Positions 1-9,106 of a stretch of DNA of 64,000 nt are shown piece after piece. Location of the stretch: contig JAPOQN010000001.1 in NCBI GenBank assembly GCA_026710655.1, positions 186,001-250,000 on the forward strand. Direction: 5' to 3'. How positions within the stretch are numbered: the first letter of the stretch is position 1; each line of letters begins with the position of its first letter. This DNA is from Chloroflexota bacterium (GTDB lineage: Bacteria; Chloroflexota; Dehalococcoidia; Tepidiformales; Tepidiformaceae). The translations under genes were made by a program, and so were the position numbers. The notes below the pieces were generated by a model. That model was not told the DNA's origin. It was given only the letters and a program-made list of their open reading frames with translations, and ran no database searches.

Positions 1-1
1 C

Positions 2-793
2 CGCCCCGTCCGCATCATGGGCCTCGAGGACGTCCCCGCTGCGGGCGACGCCATCGAGGTCTTCGAGAGCGAACGTGCCGCCCGCCGCATCGTCGAGCAG
101 GCCCGTCGCGAGGCCGAGAGCGCGTCCGGCGCGCGCCGCGGCCACCTCACCCTCGACACGCTCTTTCACGAGGTCAGCGCCGGCAACGTCAAGGAGCTGC
201 TCCTCATCCTCAAGACCGATGTACGCGGCAGCGCCGAGGCCATCCGCGGCTCCCTCCAGGTGCTCGGCACGGGCGAGGTCAAGGTCAAGGTCATCCACAC
301 CGCTACCGGCCCCGTCAGCGAGTCGGACGTCATGCTCGCCGGCGCTTCCGGCGCGATCATCCTCGCCTTCAACGTGCGCACCGAGCCTTCCGCCGCCAGC
401 CAGGCCGAGATCAACGGCGTCGAAATCCGCACCTACGACGTCATCTACCAGCTCCTCGAGAGCGTCGACCAGGCCCTTGAGGGACTCTACGAGCCCGTCT
501 ACGAACGCGTCGTCGATGGCGTCGCCGAGGTGCGCGCCCTCTTCCGCTCCAGCCGTGTGGGCCAGATCGCCGGCTGCTACGTCACCGAGGGCACCCTCCT
601 CCGTGGCGACCGCGTCCGCCTGCTGCGCAACGGCGATGAGGTCATCGATACGAGTTGCTCCGGCCTGCGCCGTTTCCAGGACGATGTCCGTGAGGTGCAG
701 CAGGGCTTCGAGTGTGGTGTCGTCCTCGAGCGTTACGACGCCTTCGAGGAGGGCGACCTCCTGGAGTTCTACCACCAGCAGCGCGTGAACTAG
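2..793 (+). CDS. infB: Translation initiation factor IF-2, C-terminal part (5' truncated by window)
   Basis: This is the C-terminal half of IF-2, the GTPase that brings initiator tRNA to the 30S subunit. The frame is open from base 2 and reads PVRIMGLEDVPAAGD, the IF-2 domain II motif, so the gene starts upstream of the window and the ATG at 17 is internal. Domain III follows with LLLILKTDVRGSAEAI and GPVSESDVMLA, and domain IV ends with the conserved GYVTEG-like segment (GCYVTEGTLLRGDRVRLLR), which binds fMet-tRNA. The P-loop GTPase domain lies outside the window. The stop TAG is at 791-793. rbfA and truB follow on the same strand, the classical infB-rbfA-truB order, so they are probably cotranscribed. 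Confidence 0.95.
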   Translation, partial: RPVRIMGLEDVPAAGDAIEVFESERAARRIVEQARREAESASGARRGHLTLDTLFHEVSAGNVKELLLILKTDVRGSAEAIRGSLQVLGTGEVKVKVIHTATGPVSESDVMLAGASGAIILAFNVRTEPSAASQAEINGVEIRTYDVIYQLLESVDQALEGLYEPVYERVVDGVAEVRALFRSSRVGQIAGCYVTEGTLLRGDRVRLLRNGDEVIDTSCSGLRRFQDDVREVQQGFECGVVLERYDAFEEGDLLEFYHQQRVN

Positions 794-814
794 CGCCGTC
801 CCGGTGGAATCGCC

Positions 815-1195
815 ATGAGCCGGCGCACGACCCGTGTCAGCGAGTTGCTCCGCGAGGAGATCAGCGAACTCGTCCAGCGCGACCTCAAGGATCCCCGCCT
901 GGAGGGCGCGTTCCTCACCATCACCGAGGTCGAGGTGAGCCCCGACTTCCGCGTGGCCTCCGTCTTCGTGTCCCACCTGGGCAGCGCTGAGGAGCGCGAC
1001 GATGCTCTCGCCGGCTTGCAGAGCGCTTCCGCCTGGCTCGAACGCGAGCTGCGCCGCCGCCTGCGCATGCGTCGCACCCCGTCCCTCACCTTCCAGTTCG
1101 ACCCCTCCATCGAGCGGGGCGCCCGCCTCGCTTCGACCATCGCCGACCTCGCCCGCGACCGCGGGCCCGACCCCGACCCTCCCGTCGAGCCGTGA
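815..1195 (+). CDS. rbfA: 30S ribosome-binding factor RbfA
   Basis: RbfA is a small KH-domain protein that binds the 30S subunit and helps mature the 5' end of 16S rRNA. The 126-residue product has the family start (RVSELLREEISELVQRDLKDPRL), the beta-strand VEVSPDFRVASVFVS and the RMRRTPSLTFQFDPSIE segment near the end, all at normal spacing. The length is usual for the family. Its stop overlaps the truB start by 4 bp (GTGA at 1192-1195), which implies translational coupling. It lies 21 bp after infB. Confidence 0.95.
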   Translation: MSRRTTRVSELLREEISELVQRDLKDPRLEGAFLTITEVEVSPDFRVASVFVSHLGSAEERDDALAGLQSASAWLERELRRRLRMRRTPSLTFQFDPSIERGARLASTIADLARDRGPDPDPPVEP

Positions 1196-2106
1196 GCAGG
1201 CGCCGCAAGGGCGACTCCGGTCTCACGGGCGTGCTCCTCATCGACAAGGAGCCCGGCTGGACCAGCCACGATGTCGTTGCCCGCTCCCGCCGCCTCACCG
1301 GCCAGCGGCGCATCGGTCACACCGGCGCCCTTGATCCGATGGCCACGGGCCTGCTCGTCCTCTGCCTCGGCAGGGCCACGCGGCTCGTCGAGTACATGAT
1401 GGCCAGCGAGAAGGCCTACGAGGGCGAGATCGCCCTCGGCCGGGAGACCGATACCGACGACGCCGAGGGGCAGCCGACCACCACAGGAAAGGTCCCCGAG
1501 GACGACATCGACCTCGACGCCATTGCCCGCCGCTTCACCGGCGAGATCATGCAGACGCCGCCCGCCTACAGCGCCGTCAAGGTCGACGGCCGCCGCGCCT
1601 ATGCCCTCGCCCGCGAGGGCGAGGCGCCCGAGCTCCGTCCCCGGCCCGTGCGCGTCTCCTCCCTGCGCCTCGAACGCATCGCCCCCGACCGCCTCCGCGT
1701 CGATGTGCACTGCGGCCCTGGTATGTACGTGCGCAGCATCGCCCGCGACATCGGGCGCGCCATCGGCTGCGGCGCCCACCTCGCCAGCCTGCGCCGCACC
1801 GGCAGCGGCCCCTTCGACGTTCGCGACGCGGTGCCGGTCGAGGCCATTGGCGCCTTCGCTGGAGCGGGCAAACTCGATGAGGTCGTGCGCCCCGCCGATG
1901 AAGGTATCGCCGAGAGCGCCGCCGCCATCCTCACCACCAGCCACGCCGAGCAGCTCCGCAGCGGCCAGCTCGCCTGGACGCGTGGGGGTTTCCTCCGCCC
2001 CGCCACCCTCGCCCGCATCTACGGCGGCGATGGCTCCTTCGTCGGAGTCGGCGAGGTGGACGAGCCCGGCCGTGTGCGTGCCCTGAAGGTGGTTGCCGGC
2101 GGCTAG
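1192..2106 (+). CDS. truB: tRNA pseudouridine(55) synthase TruB
   Basis: TruB converts U55 to pseudouridine in the T-loop of tRNAs. The 304-residue product has the catalytic motif GHTGALDPMATGLL with Asp48 as the nucleophile, the KAYEGEIALG strand, the TPPAYSAVKVDGRRAYALAR motif and a C-terminal PUA-like region. It starts with GTG inside the rbfA stop (GTGA overlap). Its stop TAG shares the palindromic CTAG with the stop of the convergent phosphatase gene (2103-2106), so no intergenic terminator is possible between them. Confidence 0.95.
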   Translation: MSRRRKGDSGLTGVLLIDKEPGWTSHDVVARSRRLTGQRRIGHTGALDPMATGLLVLCLGRATRLVEYMMASEKAYEGEIALGRETDTDDAEGQPTTTGKVPEDDIDLDAIARRFTGEIMQTPPAYSAVKVDGRRAYALAREGEAPELRPRPVRVSSLRLERIAPDRLRVDVHCGPGMYVRSIARDIGRAIGCGAHLASLRRTGSGPFDVRDAVPVEAIGAFAGAGKLDEVVRPADEGIAESAAAILTTSHAEQLRSGQLAWTRGGFLRPATLARIYGGDGSFVGVGEVDEPGRVRALKVVAGG

Positions 2107-2882
2107 CCCGCCTCGCCCTCTCCGGCCAGGACTTCCAGCAGTTCCTCGTGGATGCGCCCGTTCGTCGCGACCGCGTCCTCCCCGGCCCCGTCGACGCCCG
2201 CCCACGTCGTCAGCCGTCCCCCCGCCTCCTCCACCAGCACCGCGAAGGGGGCGATGTCCCACGGATTCACGACCGGGTCGATCATGGCCTCCGCCCGCCC
2301 GGCCACCACCGCCAGGTACCCGTAGCAATCGCCCCACGAGCGCAACAGCCCCGCCTCCCGCGACAGCAGCACGAGTCCGTTTGGCGATCGCCGCTGGAGG
2401 CTCCCCGGGCCGGTTGTCAGCACGGTCGCTTCGCCCAGCGAGTCCGTCTCGCTGACGCGCGTCCGTTCGCCGTTCAGGTAGGCGCCCCCGCCCCGGCTCG
2501 CCCAGGCCGTCTCCCCTACGGCGTGGCAGGCCACCACCCCGACCACGGGTTCGCCATCACGCTCCAGCGCGACCAGCGTGCCGAACAGGGGCACGTGGTG
2601 TATGAAGCTCTTCGTCCCGTCGATCGGGTCGATCACCCAGCGGTGGCGCCCGTCCCCCGCCGATTCGCCCTGTTCCTCCCCCAGCACCCCGAAGCCCGGC
2701 GTTTCCCGCGCGAACAGTTCGCGCATTGCCTCCTCCGCTCGCCGATCCGCCTCCGTCACCGGCGTGCCGTCCGCCTTCAGCTCGACCGTCAGCTCCTCCT
2801 CATAGAGGGGCATGACGATCTCGCCCGCCATGGCCGCGGCCCTGCGCGCGACGGCGGTCAACTCCTCCAGCTCACGGTCCAT
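2103..2882 (-). CDS. hisN: Inositol monophosphatase family protein, likely histidinol-phosphatase
   Basis: This is a Mg-dependent phosphatase of the IMPase superfamily. The 259-residue product has the metal-binding GEE (around 68-70), the signature IDPIDGTKSF (Asp85, Asp88, Gly89, Thr90) and the C-terminal WDIAPFAVLVEEAGG motif that completes the metal site. The GDCYGYLAVVAGRAEAMID segment resembles HisN-type histidinol-phosphatases. That fits the hisH-hisA-hisF-hisI operon at 21.9-24.5 kb, which has no phosphatase of its own in view. A role on inositol phosphate or another sugar phosphate cannot be excluded, so the substrate is inferred. It is convergent with truB, overlapping by 4 bp. Confidence 0.8.
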   Translation of the reverse strand: MDRELEELTAVARRAAAMAGEIVMPLYEEELTVELKADGTPVTEADRRAEEAMRELFARETPGFGVLGEEQGESAGDGRHRWVIDPIDGTKSFIHHVPLFGTLVALERDGEPVVGVVACHAVGETAWASRGGGAYLNGERTRVSETDSLGEATVLTTGPGSLQRRSPNGLVLLSREAGLLRSWGDCYGYLAVVAGRAEAMIDPVVNPWDIAPFAVLVEEAGGRLTTWAGVDGAGEDAVATNGRIHEELLEVLAGEGEAG

Positions 2883-2994
2883 CGCGCGAGTCTAGCGCCT
2901 GCTCCCCCCAGCGGCCCGCCTCTCGACTCGTAAGCGCGCCGTTACCGTCCGTCGCCTACACTGAATGGCTAGTGGTTTCTATGAAGGTGCAAGC

Positions 2995-4008
2995 GTGAGC
3001 GTGGGCCAGGCCATCCCCACGACCGTGGGAGAGCCGCCCGATGGCGATCTCCAGCAGCAGTTCCTCTACGAGATGCTGCTCATTCGGCGCTTCGAGGAGA
3101 AGTGCGCCGAGATGTACACGCGCGGCAAGATCCGCGGCTTCCTCCACCTCTACAGCGGCGAGGAAGCCTGCGCTGTTGGCGCTATCAATGCCCTCCGCGC
3201 CGACGACAAGATCGTGACCCACTACCGCGACCACGGCCACGCTCTCGCTCGCGGCATCGAACCCAACCGCATCATGGCCGAGCTCTTCGCCCGCACCGGC
3301 GGCACGAACGAGGGCCGCGGCGGCTCCATGCACATCTTCGACGTCGACCGCAATTTCCTCGGCGGCTACGCCATCGTCGCCGGTCACATGCCCATCGCCA
3401 CCGGCCTCGGCCTTGCCGCCAACCTGAGCCACGAGGACTGGGCCACCCTCTGCATCTTCGGGGATGGCGGCGTGGGCGAAGGGGAGTTCCACGAGGCCCT
3501 CAACCTGGCCGCCATCTGGAAGCTGCCCGTCGTCTGGTTCTGCGAGAACAACGGCTACGGCATGGGTGTCCCCTTCGATGACTCCCTCGCCAACGACGTT
3601 TACAAGATTGCCGCCGCCTACCAGATGCCCAGCGTCCGCATCGACGGCATGGACGCGCTCGAGGTCTACTCCGCCACCCAGCTCGCCCTTGCCCACGTTC
3701 GTGAAGGGCACGGCCCCTACTTCATCGAGGCGCTCACCTACCGCTACCGCGGCCACTCCATGGCCGACCCCGAGCTCTACCGCACCAAGGCGGAGATTGA
3801 GGAATACCGCAAGCGCGACGCCATCCAGCGCCTCAAGCGCTCCATGATCGCCGACGGCCTCCTCGACGAGACCACCTACCAGGCGCTCGTCGCCCGCGTC
3901 GATGCCGAGGTCGACGAGGCCGTCGCCTACGCCGACGCGAGCCCCGAGCCCGGCCTCCACACCCTCTACGACCACATTACGAAGGAATACGAGGGGGAGT
4001 CCGGATGA
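2995..4008 (+). CDS. pdhA: Pyruvate dehydrogenase E1 component alpha subunit
   Basis: This is the alpha subunit of thiamine-diphosphate E1, which decarboxylates pyruvate and passes the acetyl group to E2 lipoate. The TPP motif is complete: GDGGVGEGEFHEALNLAAIW followed by ENNGYGMG. The conserved phosphorylation-loop region YRYRGHSMADPE and the RGGSMHIFD segment also place it with PDH/acetoin-type E1-alpha. I prefer GTG at 2995, preceded by AAGGTG, over the in-frame ATG at 2965, which has no ribosome-binding site and sits on the promoter-like TACACTG. The stop overlaps pdhB (ATGA). The locus has E1-alpha, E1-beta and E2 but no E3 (lpd), which must be encoded elsewhere. Confidence 0.9.
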   Translation: MSVGQAIPTTVGEPPDGDLQQQFLYEMLLIRRFEEKCAEMYTRGKIRGFLHLYSGEEACAVGAINALRADDKIVTHYRDHGHALARGIEPNRIMAELFARTGGTNEGRGGSMHIFDVDRNFLGGYAIVAGHMPIATGLGLAANLSHEDWATLCIFGDGGVGEGEFHEALNLAAIWKLPVVWFCENNGYGMGVPFDDSLANDVYKIAAAYQMPSVRIDGMDALEVYSATQLALAHVREGHGPYFIEALTYRYRGHSMADPELYRTKAEIEEYRKRDAIQRLKRSMIADGLLDETTYQALVARVDAEVDEAVAYADASPEPGLHTLYDHITKEYEGESG

Positions 4009-4982
4009 CGGAAATGCGCATGCGCGACGCCATCCGCGAGGCGATGCGGGAGGAGATGCTGCGCGACGAGCGCGTCTTTCTCATGGGCGAGGACATCGGC
4101 GCCTACGGGGGCTCCTACGCCTGCACCCGCGGCCTCCTCGACGAGTTCGGCCCGGAGCGCGTCCGCGACACGCCCATCTCCGAGTCGGGAATCGTTGGCG
4201 CGGGCGTCGGCGCCGCCCTCGCCGGCTTCATCCCGATGGTCGAGATCATGACCATCAACTTCAGCCTCGTCGCCCTCGACCAGATCGTGAACAACGCCTC
4301 GAAGCTCCACTACATGAGCGGTGGCCAGGTGAACGTCCCCCTCGTCCTGCGCATGGCCAGCGGCGGCGGCAGCCAGCTTGGCGCCACCCACAGCCACAGC
4401 CTCGAGGGGATGTTCGCCCACTTCCCGGGGCTCACCGTCGTCTGCCCCTCCTTCCCCGGTGACGCGAAAGGCCTGCTTAAGCGCTCCTTCCGCGAGCCCA
4501 ACCCCGTCGTCTTCATCGAGCACACCGCCCTCTACGGCACCCGCGGCGAGGTTCCCGACGACACCGACCACCTCGTCGAGTTCGGCCAGGCGCGAACCGT
4601 GCGCTCCGGCAAGGACGTGACCCTCGTCGGCTACAGCGGCAGCGTCCACCAGTGCTACCGCGCCGCCGACATGCTCGCCGCCGAGCACGGCCTCACCGCC
4701 GACGTTATCGACCTCCGCACCATCCGCCCCCTCGACATGTCGTCGGTCATCCGCTCCGTGCAGCGCACCAACCGTGCCGTCGTCGTCGAGGACGACTGGA
4801 AGTTCGGCGGGTTCGCGGGCGAGATCGCCGCCCAGATCATGGAGCGCGCCTTCGACTGGCTCGATGCCCCCGTAGCCCGGGTCGCGGGCAAGGACGTGCC
4901 CATGCCCTACAACCGCAACCTCGAATACGCCGCCCTGCCCTCCGAAGAGGATGTGGTCGAGGCGGTCCTGGCGATGCTTTAG
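4005..4982 (+). CDS. pdhB: Pyruvate dehydrogenase E1 component beta subunit
   Basis: This is the beta subunit of E1, contributing the pyrimidine-binding half of the TPP site. The 325-residue product has the family landmarks VFLMGEDIGAYGGSYACTRG, DTPISESGIVGAGVGAA and GGSQLGATHSHSLEGMF, plus a C-terminal transketolase-type domain with DLRTIRPLDM and VEDDWKFGGFAGEIAAQI. It overlaps pdhA by 4 bp and is followed 9 bp later by pdhC with an AGGAGG-type ribosome-binding site (TTTAGGAGGCGCGCATG), so the three are one operon. Confidence 0.92.
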   Translation: MTEMRMRDAIREAMREEMLRDERVFLMGEDIGAYGGSYACTRGLLDEFGPERVRDTPISESGIVGAGVGAALAGFIPMVEIMTINFSLVALDQIVNNASKLHYMSGGQVNVPLVLRMASGGGSQLGATHSHSLEGMFAHFPGLTVVCPSFPGDAKGLLKRSFREPNPVVFIEHTALYGTRGEVPDDTDHLVEFGQARTVRSGKDVTLVGYSGSVHQCYRAADMLAAEHGLTADVIDLRTIRPLDMSSVIRSVQRTNRAVVVEDDWKFGGFAGEIAAQIMERAFDWLDAPVARVAGKDVPMPYNRNLEYAALPSEEDVVEAVLAML

Positions 4983-4991
4983 GAGGCGCGC

Positions 4992-6212
4992 ATGGCTCTC
5001 GAAGTAGTGATGCCGCAGATGGGCGCCGACATGACGGAAGGCACCCTCGTGCGCTGGCTCAAGACCCCCGGAGACACCGTGGAACGCGGCGACATCATCG
5101 CCGAGATCGAGACGGACAAGGCCACGGTCGAACTTGAGGCCTTCGAGGCCGGCGTGCTCCGCCAGGTCGTGGCCCAGGAAGGCGACGTTGTACCTGTCGG
5201 CGAGGTCATCGCCCTCCTTGGCGATGCCGATGAAGCCATGCCCGAGATCGAGCGCCGCGCTCCCACCGAGAAGCCCAACCCCCGCACCGTGACCGCCCCC
5301 ACCGCCGACGGCACCGGGGGCGACCTTGATGCGCGCCGCGTGCGCGTCTCCCCCGTCGCCCGCCGCATCGCCGACGACGCCGGCATCGATATCGGCGAAG
5401 TTGCCGGCTCAGGCCCCGACGGCCGCATCCTCCGTCGCGACGTGGAGGCGGCCATCGCCGCGCGCGACAACCACGCCCCAGCCGGTGTGCCCACGGTCGA
5501 GCCCGAGCGCCCGCCCCCGCCTCCACCCCCCGCCCGCATCGAGCCGCTCTCGCGCATGCGCACCGCCATCGCGCGCAACATGACCGACGCCAAGCAGCAG
5601 CAGCCCCACTACTACCTCACCGTCGACGTTGACATGACCGAGGCGATGGCCTTCCGCCGCCATATCAACCTCGTCCTGGACGAGGGCCAGCGCGTGAGCG
5701 TGAACGATGTCCTCGTGCGCGCCTGCGCCGTCGCACTCGCGAGCCACCCCAAGTTCAACGCCTCCCTCAGCGAGGAAGGCATCCAGTACCACGAGCAGGT
5801 CGACATCAACATCGGCGTCGCCCTGGACGAAGGGCTGATCGCCCCGGCGCTCCTCGACGTGGCCGTCAAGCCTCTCCCCCAGATCGCGGAGGAGTCAAAG
5901 GCGCTCGTCGAGCGCGCTCGCGCTGGCCGCCTCCGCGCCGAGGAGTACTCCAGCGGCACCTTCACGATCACCAACCTCGGCGCCTACGGCATCGACGTGC
6001 TCGTCGGGATCATCAACGCCGGTCAGGCCGCCATCCTCGGCGCCGGCTCTGTCACGGAGCGCCCCGCTGTCGTCGATGGCGAGGTCGCCGTCCGCCAGCT
6101 GATGACCCTCGCCCTCAGCGGCGACCATCGCGTCACGGACGGCGCCGAAGGCGCCCGTTTCCTCAAGGAGATCCAGACGATCCTGGAGAACCCGACGCGC
6201 CTGGCGGTCTAG
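4992..6212 (+). CDS. pdhC: Dihydrolipoamide acetyltransferase (E2) of pyruvate dehydrogenase complex
   Basis: E2 forms the core of the complex and transfers acetyl groups from lipoate to CoA. The domains are in order: one N-terminal lipoyl domain with the lipoylation motif EIETDKATVE (Lys43); a Pro/Ala-rich linker; the peripheral subunit-binding domain at about 113-150 (VSPVARRIADDAGIDIGEVAGSGPDGRI in outline); a second proline-rich linker; and the catalytic acyltransferase domain ending in LSGDHRVTDG with the catalytic His near 379. At 406 residues it is a single-lipoyl E2. Its TAG stop shares CTAG (6209-6212) with the stop of the opposite-strand GNAT gene. Confidence 0.92.
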   Translation: MALEVVMPQMGADMTEGTLVRWLKTPGDTVERGDIIAEIETDKATVELEAFEAGVLRQVVAQEGDVVPVGEVIALLGDADEAMPEIERRAPTEKPNPRTVTAPTADGTGGDLDARRVRVSPVARRIADDAGIDIGEVAGSGPDGRILRRDVEAAIAARDNHAPAGVPTVEPERPPPPPPPARIEPLSRMRTAIARNMTDAKQQQPHYYLTVDVDMTEAMAFRRHINLVLDEGQRVSVNDVLVRACAVALASHPKFNASLSEEGIQYHEQVDINIGVALDEGLIAPALLDVAVKPLPQIAEESKALVERARAGRLRAEEYSSGTFTITNLGAYGIDVLVGIINAGQAAILGAGSVTERPAVVDGEVAVRQLMTLALSGDHRVTDGAEGARFLKEIQTILENPTRLAV

Positions 6213-6766
6213 CCCTCCAGCATCTTCCCCATCACGTAGAAGGGCGCGCCCCCCGGCGTGAACGCCATCTCCGCGATGATCTCGAACCCCAACCGGCCGT
6301 ACAGCTCGTGCGCGCGACTGTCCGTCCGCGTGCTGAGCACGCACGTGGATTCCGGACGCCCTTCGAGCAGGTTGTTCACGAGCAGCGCGCCGATGCCCCG
6401 GCTCTGGAAGTCCGGGTGTACAGCGATCTCGACCAGTTCGTAGGCGCTGCCGAGCCAGCGCTTCCGCCTCTTCCGGTCCAGCTCGCGAGCCACCGCGTCG
6501 CGCCACCACTGGCCGCGCATGCTGCGGTACCCATAGGTCATCCCTACCACGCCGTGCCCGGGGATGACCGGCTCGTCCGCCTCACCCACCGCGATGAACC
6601 CGCGAAAGCCCTCCCGGTCGCGGTGCAGCCGGCGCAGGCGGTAGCGAATTTCCTCGCCCCGATCCGGATCGCTGTACGGCGGTGGCGCAAACGCCGCCGC
6701 GTAGACGGCGATGGCCCCCTCGAACAGGGGGCCACCTTCAGGAAACGGTTCGATGCGCCAGCTCAT
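6209..6766 (-). CDS. GNAT-family N-acetyltransferase
   Basis: The 185-residue product has the GNAT acetyl-CoA-binding motif A at about 113-131 (VEIAVHPDFQSRGIGALL, the R/Q-x-x-G-x-G/A type), preceded by strand VVGMTYGYRS and followed by the C-terminal segment LYGRLGFEIIAEM typical of motif B. The substrate cannot be read from sequence. The start codon overlaps the stop of the upstream AAA ATPase gene (ATGA at 6763-6766), so the two are cotranscribed and translationally coupled. The stop is shared tail-to-tail with pdhC. Confidence 0.8.
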   Translation of the reverse strand: MSWRIEPFPEGGPLFEGAIAVYAAAFAPPPYSDPDRGEEIRYRLRRLHRDREGFRGFIAVGEADEPVIPGHGVVGMTYGYRSMRGQWWRDAVARELDRKRRKRWLGSAYELVEIAVHPDFQSRGIGALLVNNLLEGRPESTCVLSTRTDSRAHELYGRLGFEIIAEMAFTPGGAPFYVMGKMLEG

Positions 6767-8160
6767 CCCCGATACTGGATCTTCGCCCCGACGCGGTCCT
6801 TGTTCAGCCGCTTGTTCAGGTGCAACCCTTCGAGGATGAACTCGGTGCCGGCCGCTATCTCGCCGGGCGAGTCGGCCTCCACCACGCCCAGCGCCTCGGC
6901 CAGCCCCTCGATACTGTCGACGAGGCCCTTGTAGTCGTCGCTTGCCGTCATCTCCCCCACCTCGACGGAGATGCCCGACTTGAAGCGCGCCACGATCGGC
7001 TCCAGGTCGCTCAGGTTGTAGAGGCGGTTGAACACCGCCACCACGGCTCCCTGGATCAGCTTCTCGATGATCTGCTCCTCGCGCCCGTCCTCGATCGTTT
7101 CCAGCTCCACCTTGCCACTGAGCGTGGGGACCACGAAAGGCAGGTCGCTCGCCCTCGGGACGGCCTCCTCTTCGCCGTTCATGATCGCCCGCCGCAGCGA
7201 GTTCGCGAGCATGCTCTCGTAGTTCGCGATGCTCGCCCGGACGCTCACACCCGAGCGCTGGTTCACGTCGGGGCTGCGCCGCGCCAGCCGCGTGATTTCG
7301 GCGATGATCTCCTTCATGTAGTCGGGAACCGACACGCTGAAGTCGGCCGGCACGGGGTGGTGCTCCGCCTCCACGATGTCGATCTCGTGCTCGATCCGCT
7401 GCGGGTAGTGCGTCCGCACCTGTGCCCCGTAGCGGTCCTTCAGCGGCGTGATGATGCGGCCCCGGTTGGTGTAGTCCTCGGGGTTCGCGCTCGCCACCAC
7501 GAACACGTCCAGGGGCAGCCGCACGCGGTAGCCGCGGATCTGGACGTCGCGCTCCTCCATGATGTTCAGGAGACCGACCTGGATGCGTTCCGCGAGGTCG
7601 GGCAGCTCGTTGATGCAGAAGATGCCGTGGTTCGTGCGCGGCACCAGCCCGTAGTGGATGGTGAGCTCGTCCGAGAGGTAGCGCCCTTCCGCCACCTTGA
7701 TCGGGTCCACCTCGCCGATCAGGTCGGCGATCGTGATGTCCGGCGTCGCCAGCTTTTCGCCGTAGCGCTGGTCCCGGTCGAGCCAGACGAGCGGGGCGGC
7801 GTCGCCCTGCTCCTCGGTGATCTGGCGCCCCTGGGTGGTGATCGGGTCGAACGGATCCTCCGGGATCTCGCAGCCCGCCAGCACCGGATAGGCGTCGTCC
7901 AGCAGCGTCGTGAGCGACCGGATGAGGCGCGACTTCGCCTGCCCCCGCTCGCCCAGGAAGATGATGTCCTGGCCGGCCAGGATCGCGTTCACGATGTGCG
8001 GAATAACGGTCTCGTCGTAGCCGTACACCCCGGGGAACAGCTCCTCCCCTGAGCGGATGCGCGCGATCAGGTTCTTGCGCATCTCTTCGCGTACGGGCAG
8101 GGGCTGATAGCCCGACTCCCGCAACTCACCGACGGTCCTGGGACGTTCCACTGTGCTCAC
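6763..8160 (-). CDS. MoxR/magnesium-chelatase-type AAA+ ATPase
   Basis: The 465-residue AAA+ protein has a Walker A GERGQAKS at about 70-77, a sensor-like FCINELPDLAERIQVGLLNI segment containing the Walker B acidic residues, and the insertion typical of the MoxR/Mg-chelatase clade (helix-2 insert, RLPLDVFVVASANPEDYTNR). Such ATPases usually work with a von Willebrand factor A protein as a chaperone or chelatase pair. No vWA gene is adjacent here; the next gene in the operon is a GNAT. A magnesium chelatase role is unlikely because no tetrapyrrole gene is nearby. The target is unknown. Confidence 0.8.
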   Translation of the reverse strand: MSTVERPRTVGELRESGYQPLPVREEMRKNLIARIRSGEELFPGVYGYDETVIPHIVNAILAGQDIIFLGERGQAKSRLIRSLTTLLDDAYPVLAGCEIPEDPFDPITTQGRQITEEQGDAAPLVWLDRDQRYGEKLATPDITIADLIGEVDPIKVAEGRYLSDELTIHYGLVPRTNHGIFCINELPDLAERIQVGLLNIMEERDVQIRGYRVRLPLDVFVVASANPEDYTNRGRIITPLKDRYGAQVRTHYPQRIEHEIDIVEAEHHPVPADFSVSVPDYMKEIIAEITRLARRSPDVNQRSGVSVRASIANYESMLANSLRRAIMNGEEEAVPRASDLPFVVPTLSGKVELETIEDGREEQIIEKLIQGAVVAVFNRLYNLSDLEPIVARFKSGISVEVGEMTASDDYKGLVDSIEGLAEALGVVEADSPGEIAAGTEFILEGLHLNKRLNKDRVGAKIQYRG

Positions 8161-8349
8161 TCGCTGGCGCTCCTCTTCCGGGCAGCGGGCTCAAGCTCCA
8201 TCACGACAACGACGAAAGGAAGCCGCCGCGCCGCCCGGGTCGGCCGCTTGCTGCGGCGTTCAAACTCACCCGGAACGGTTTCCCTACCCTGAGCGCCACA
8301 TGATAGGCGGTTGCTCGCCTGTCAACCACGGGCCGCGCGCCGGCGGTCT

Positions 8350-9063
8350 TTACGCTCCCGTAAACAGCTCCAGCTGGTCTCCCGTCTCCTCCGTCAACTC
8401 CTCGATGAGCTCGGGACCGTCGTTGCGAACGCTGTTTACCCGCTGCGAGACCAGTCGCACCGCGAGGTAGTCCTCGGGAGCAGGCCCCAGCAGCGACTTC
8501 AGTTCGTCCGGCTCGCGCTCGCCCCCGAAGATCCACTCGTCGATCGCGTCTTCCAGCAGGATGACCGGCATGCGGTCGTGGATGCGGGCCGCGAGGTCGT
8601 TCGGCGGGCACGTCAGGATGGTGAACGTCGCCTCCCAGCTCTCCGGGTCCGGACGCCACCACTCATACAGCCCCGCGAACGCCAGCAGCTTCCCGTTCGG
8701 CCGGTGGAACCAGAACGGCTGACGGTTCTCCTTCGTCCCCACCCATTCGTAGTAACCGTCGGCAGGCACCACGCATCGACGCTTCCGGAACGCCTCGCGA
8801 TACAACGGGCGCGTCTCCACGCCCTCCAACCGCGCATTGATCCCCCGCGCCGCCTGTTTGCGGTCCTTCGACCCGTACTTGACCAGGCCCCAGCGCGCCG
8901 GCAGCAGTTCCCGGTCCTCCCGGCGCATCCGCACGACGAAGTGCTCGTCCGTCGGCGCGATGTTGAACCGCGCCTGCGTCGCCGGCAGCTCTCCGCTGGC
9001 CACCCCGAACGCCTCCGCCACCGCCCCAACGTCGTCCACCGTCATCGTGAACCGTCCGCACAT
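8350..9063 (-). CDS. SOS response-associated peptidase (SRAP/HMCES-like)
   Basis: SRAP proteins protect abasic sites in single-stranded DNA by forming a thiazolidine DNA-protein crosslink through Cys2. I set the start at the ATG ending at 9063 because it yields the N-terminus MCGRF, which places the essential cysteine at position 2 after Met removal. The longer open frame upstream is not credible. Family motifs present are RFNIAPTD, ARWGLV, NARLEGV, RCVVPADGYYEW and FAGLYEWW, and the catalytic His is probably in AARIHDRMPVIL. The length of 237 residues is normal. It is transcribed away from vapBC and has no operon partner. Confidence 0.92.
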   Translation of the reverse strand: MCGRFTMTVDDVGAVAEAFGVASGELPATQARFNIAPTDEHFVVRMRREDRELLPARWGLVKYGSKDRKQAARGINARLEGVETRPLYREAFRKRRCVVPADGYYEWVGTKENRQPFWFHRPNGKLLAFAGLYEWWRPDPESWEATFTILTCPPNDLAARIHDRMPVILLEDAIDEWIFGGEREPDELKSLLGPAPEDYLAVRLVSQRVNSVRNDGPELIEELTEETGDQLELFTGA

Positions 9064-9106
9064 ACCCCAAGCATAGGGGAAGGCCCCCGTGGAACGCGGG
9101 ACAGGT

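Noticed and set aside
790..2337. 515-codon minus-strand open frame over rbfA and truB
   Set aside because: Low-complexity Gly/Arg-rich shadow; plus-strand genes are well supported.
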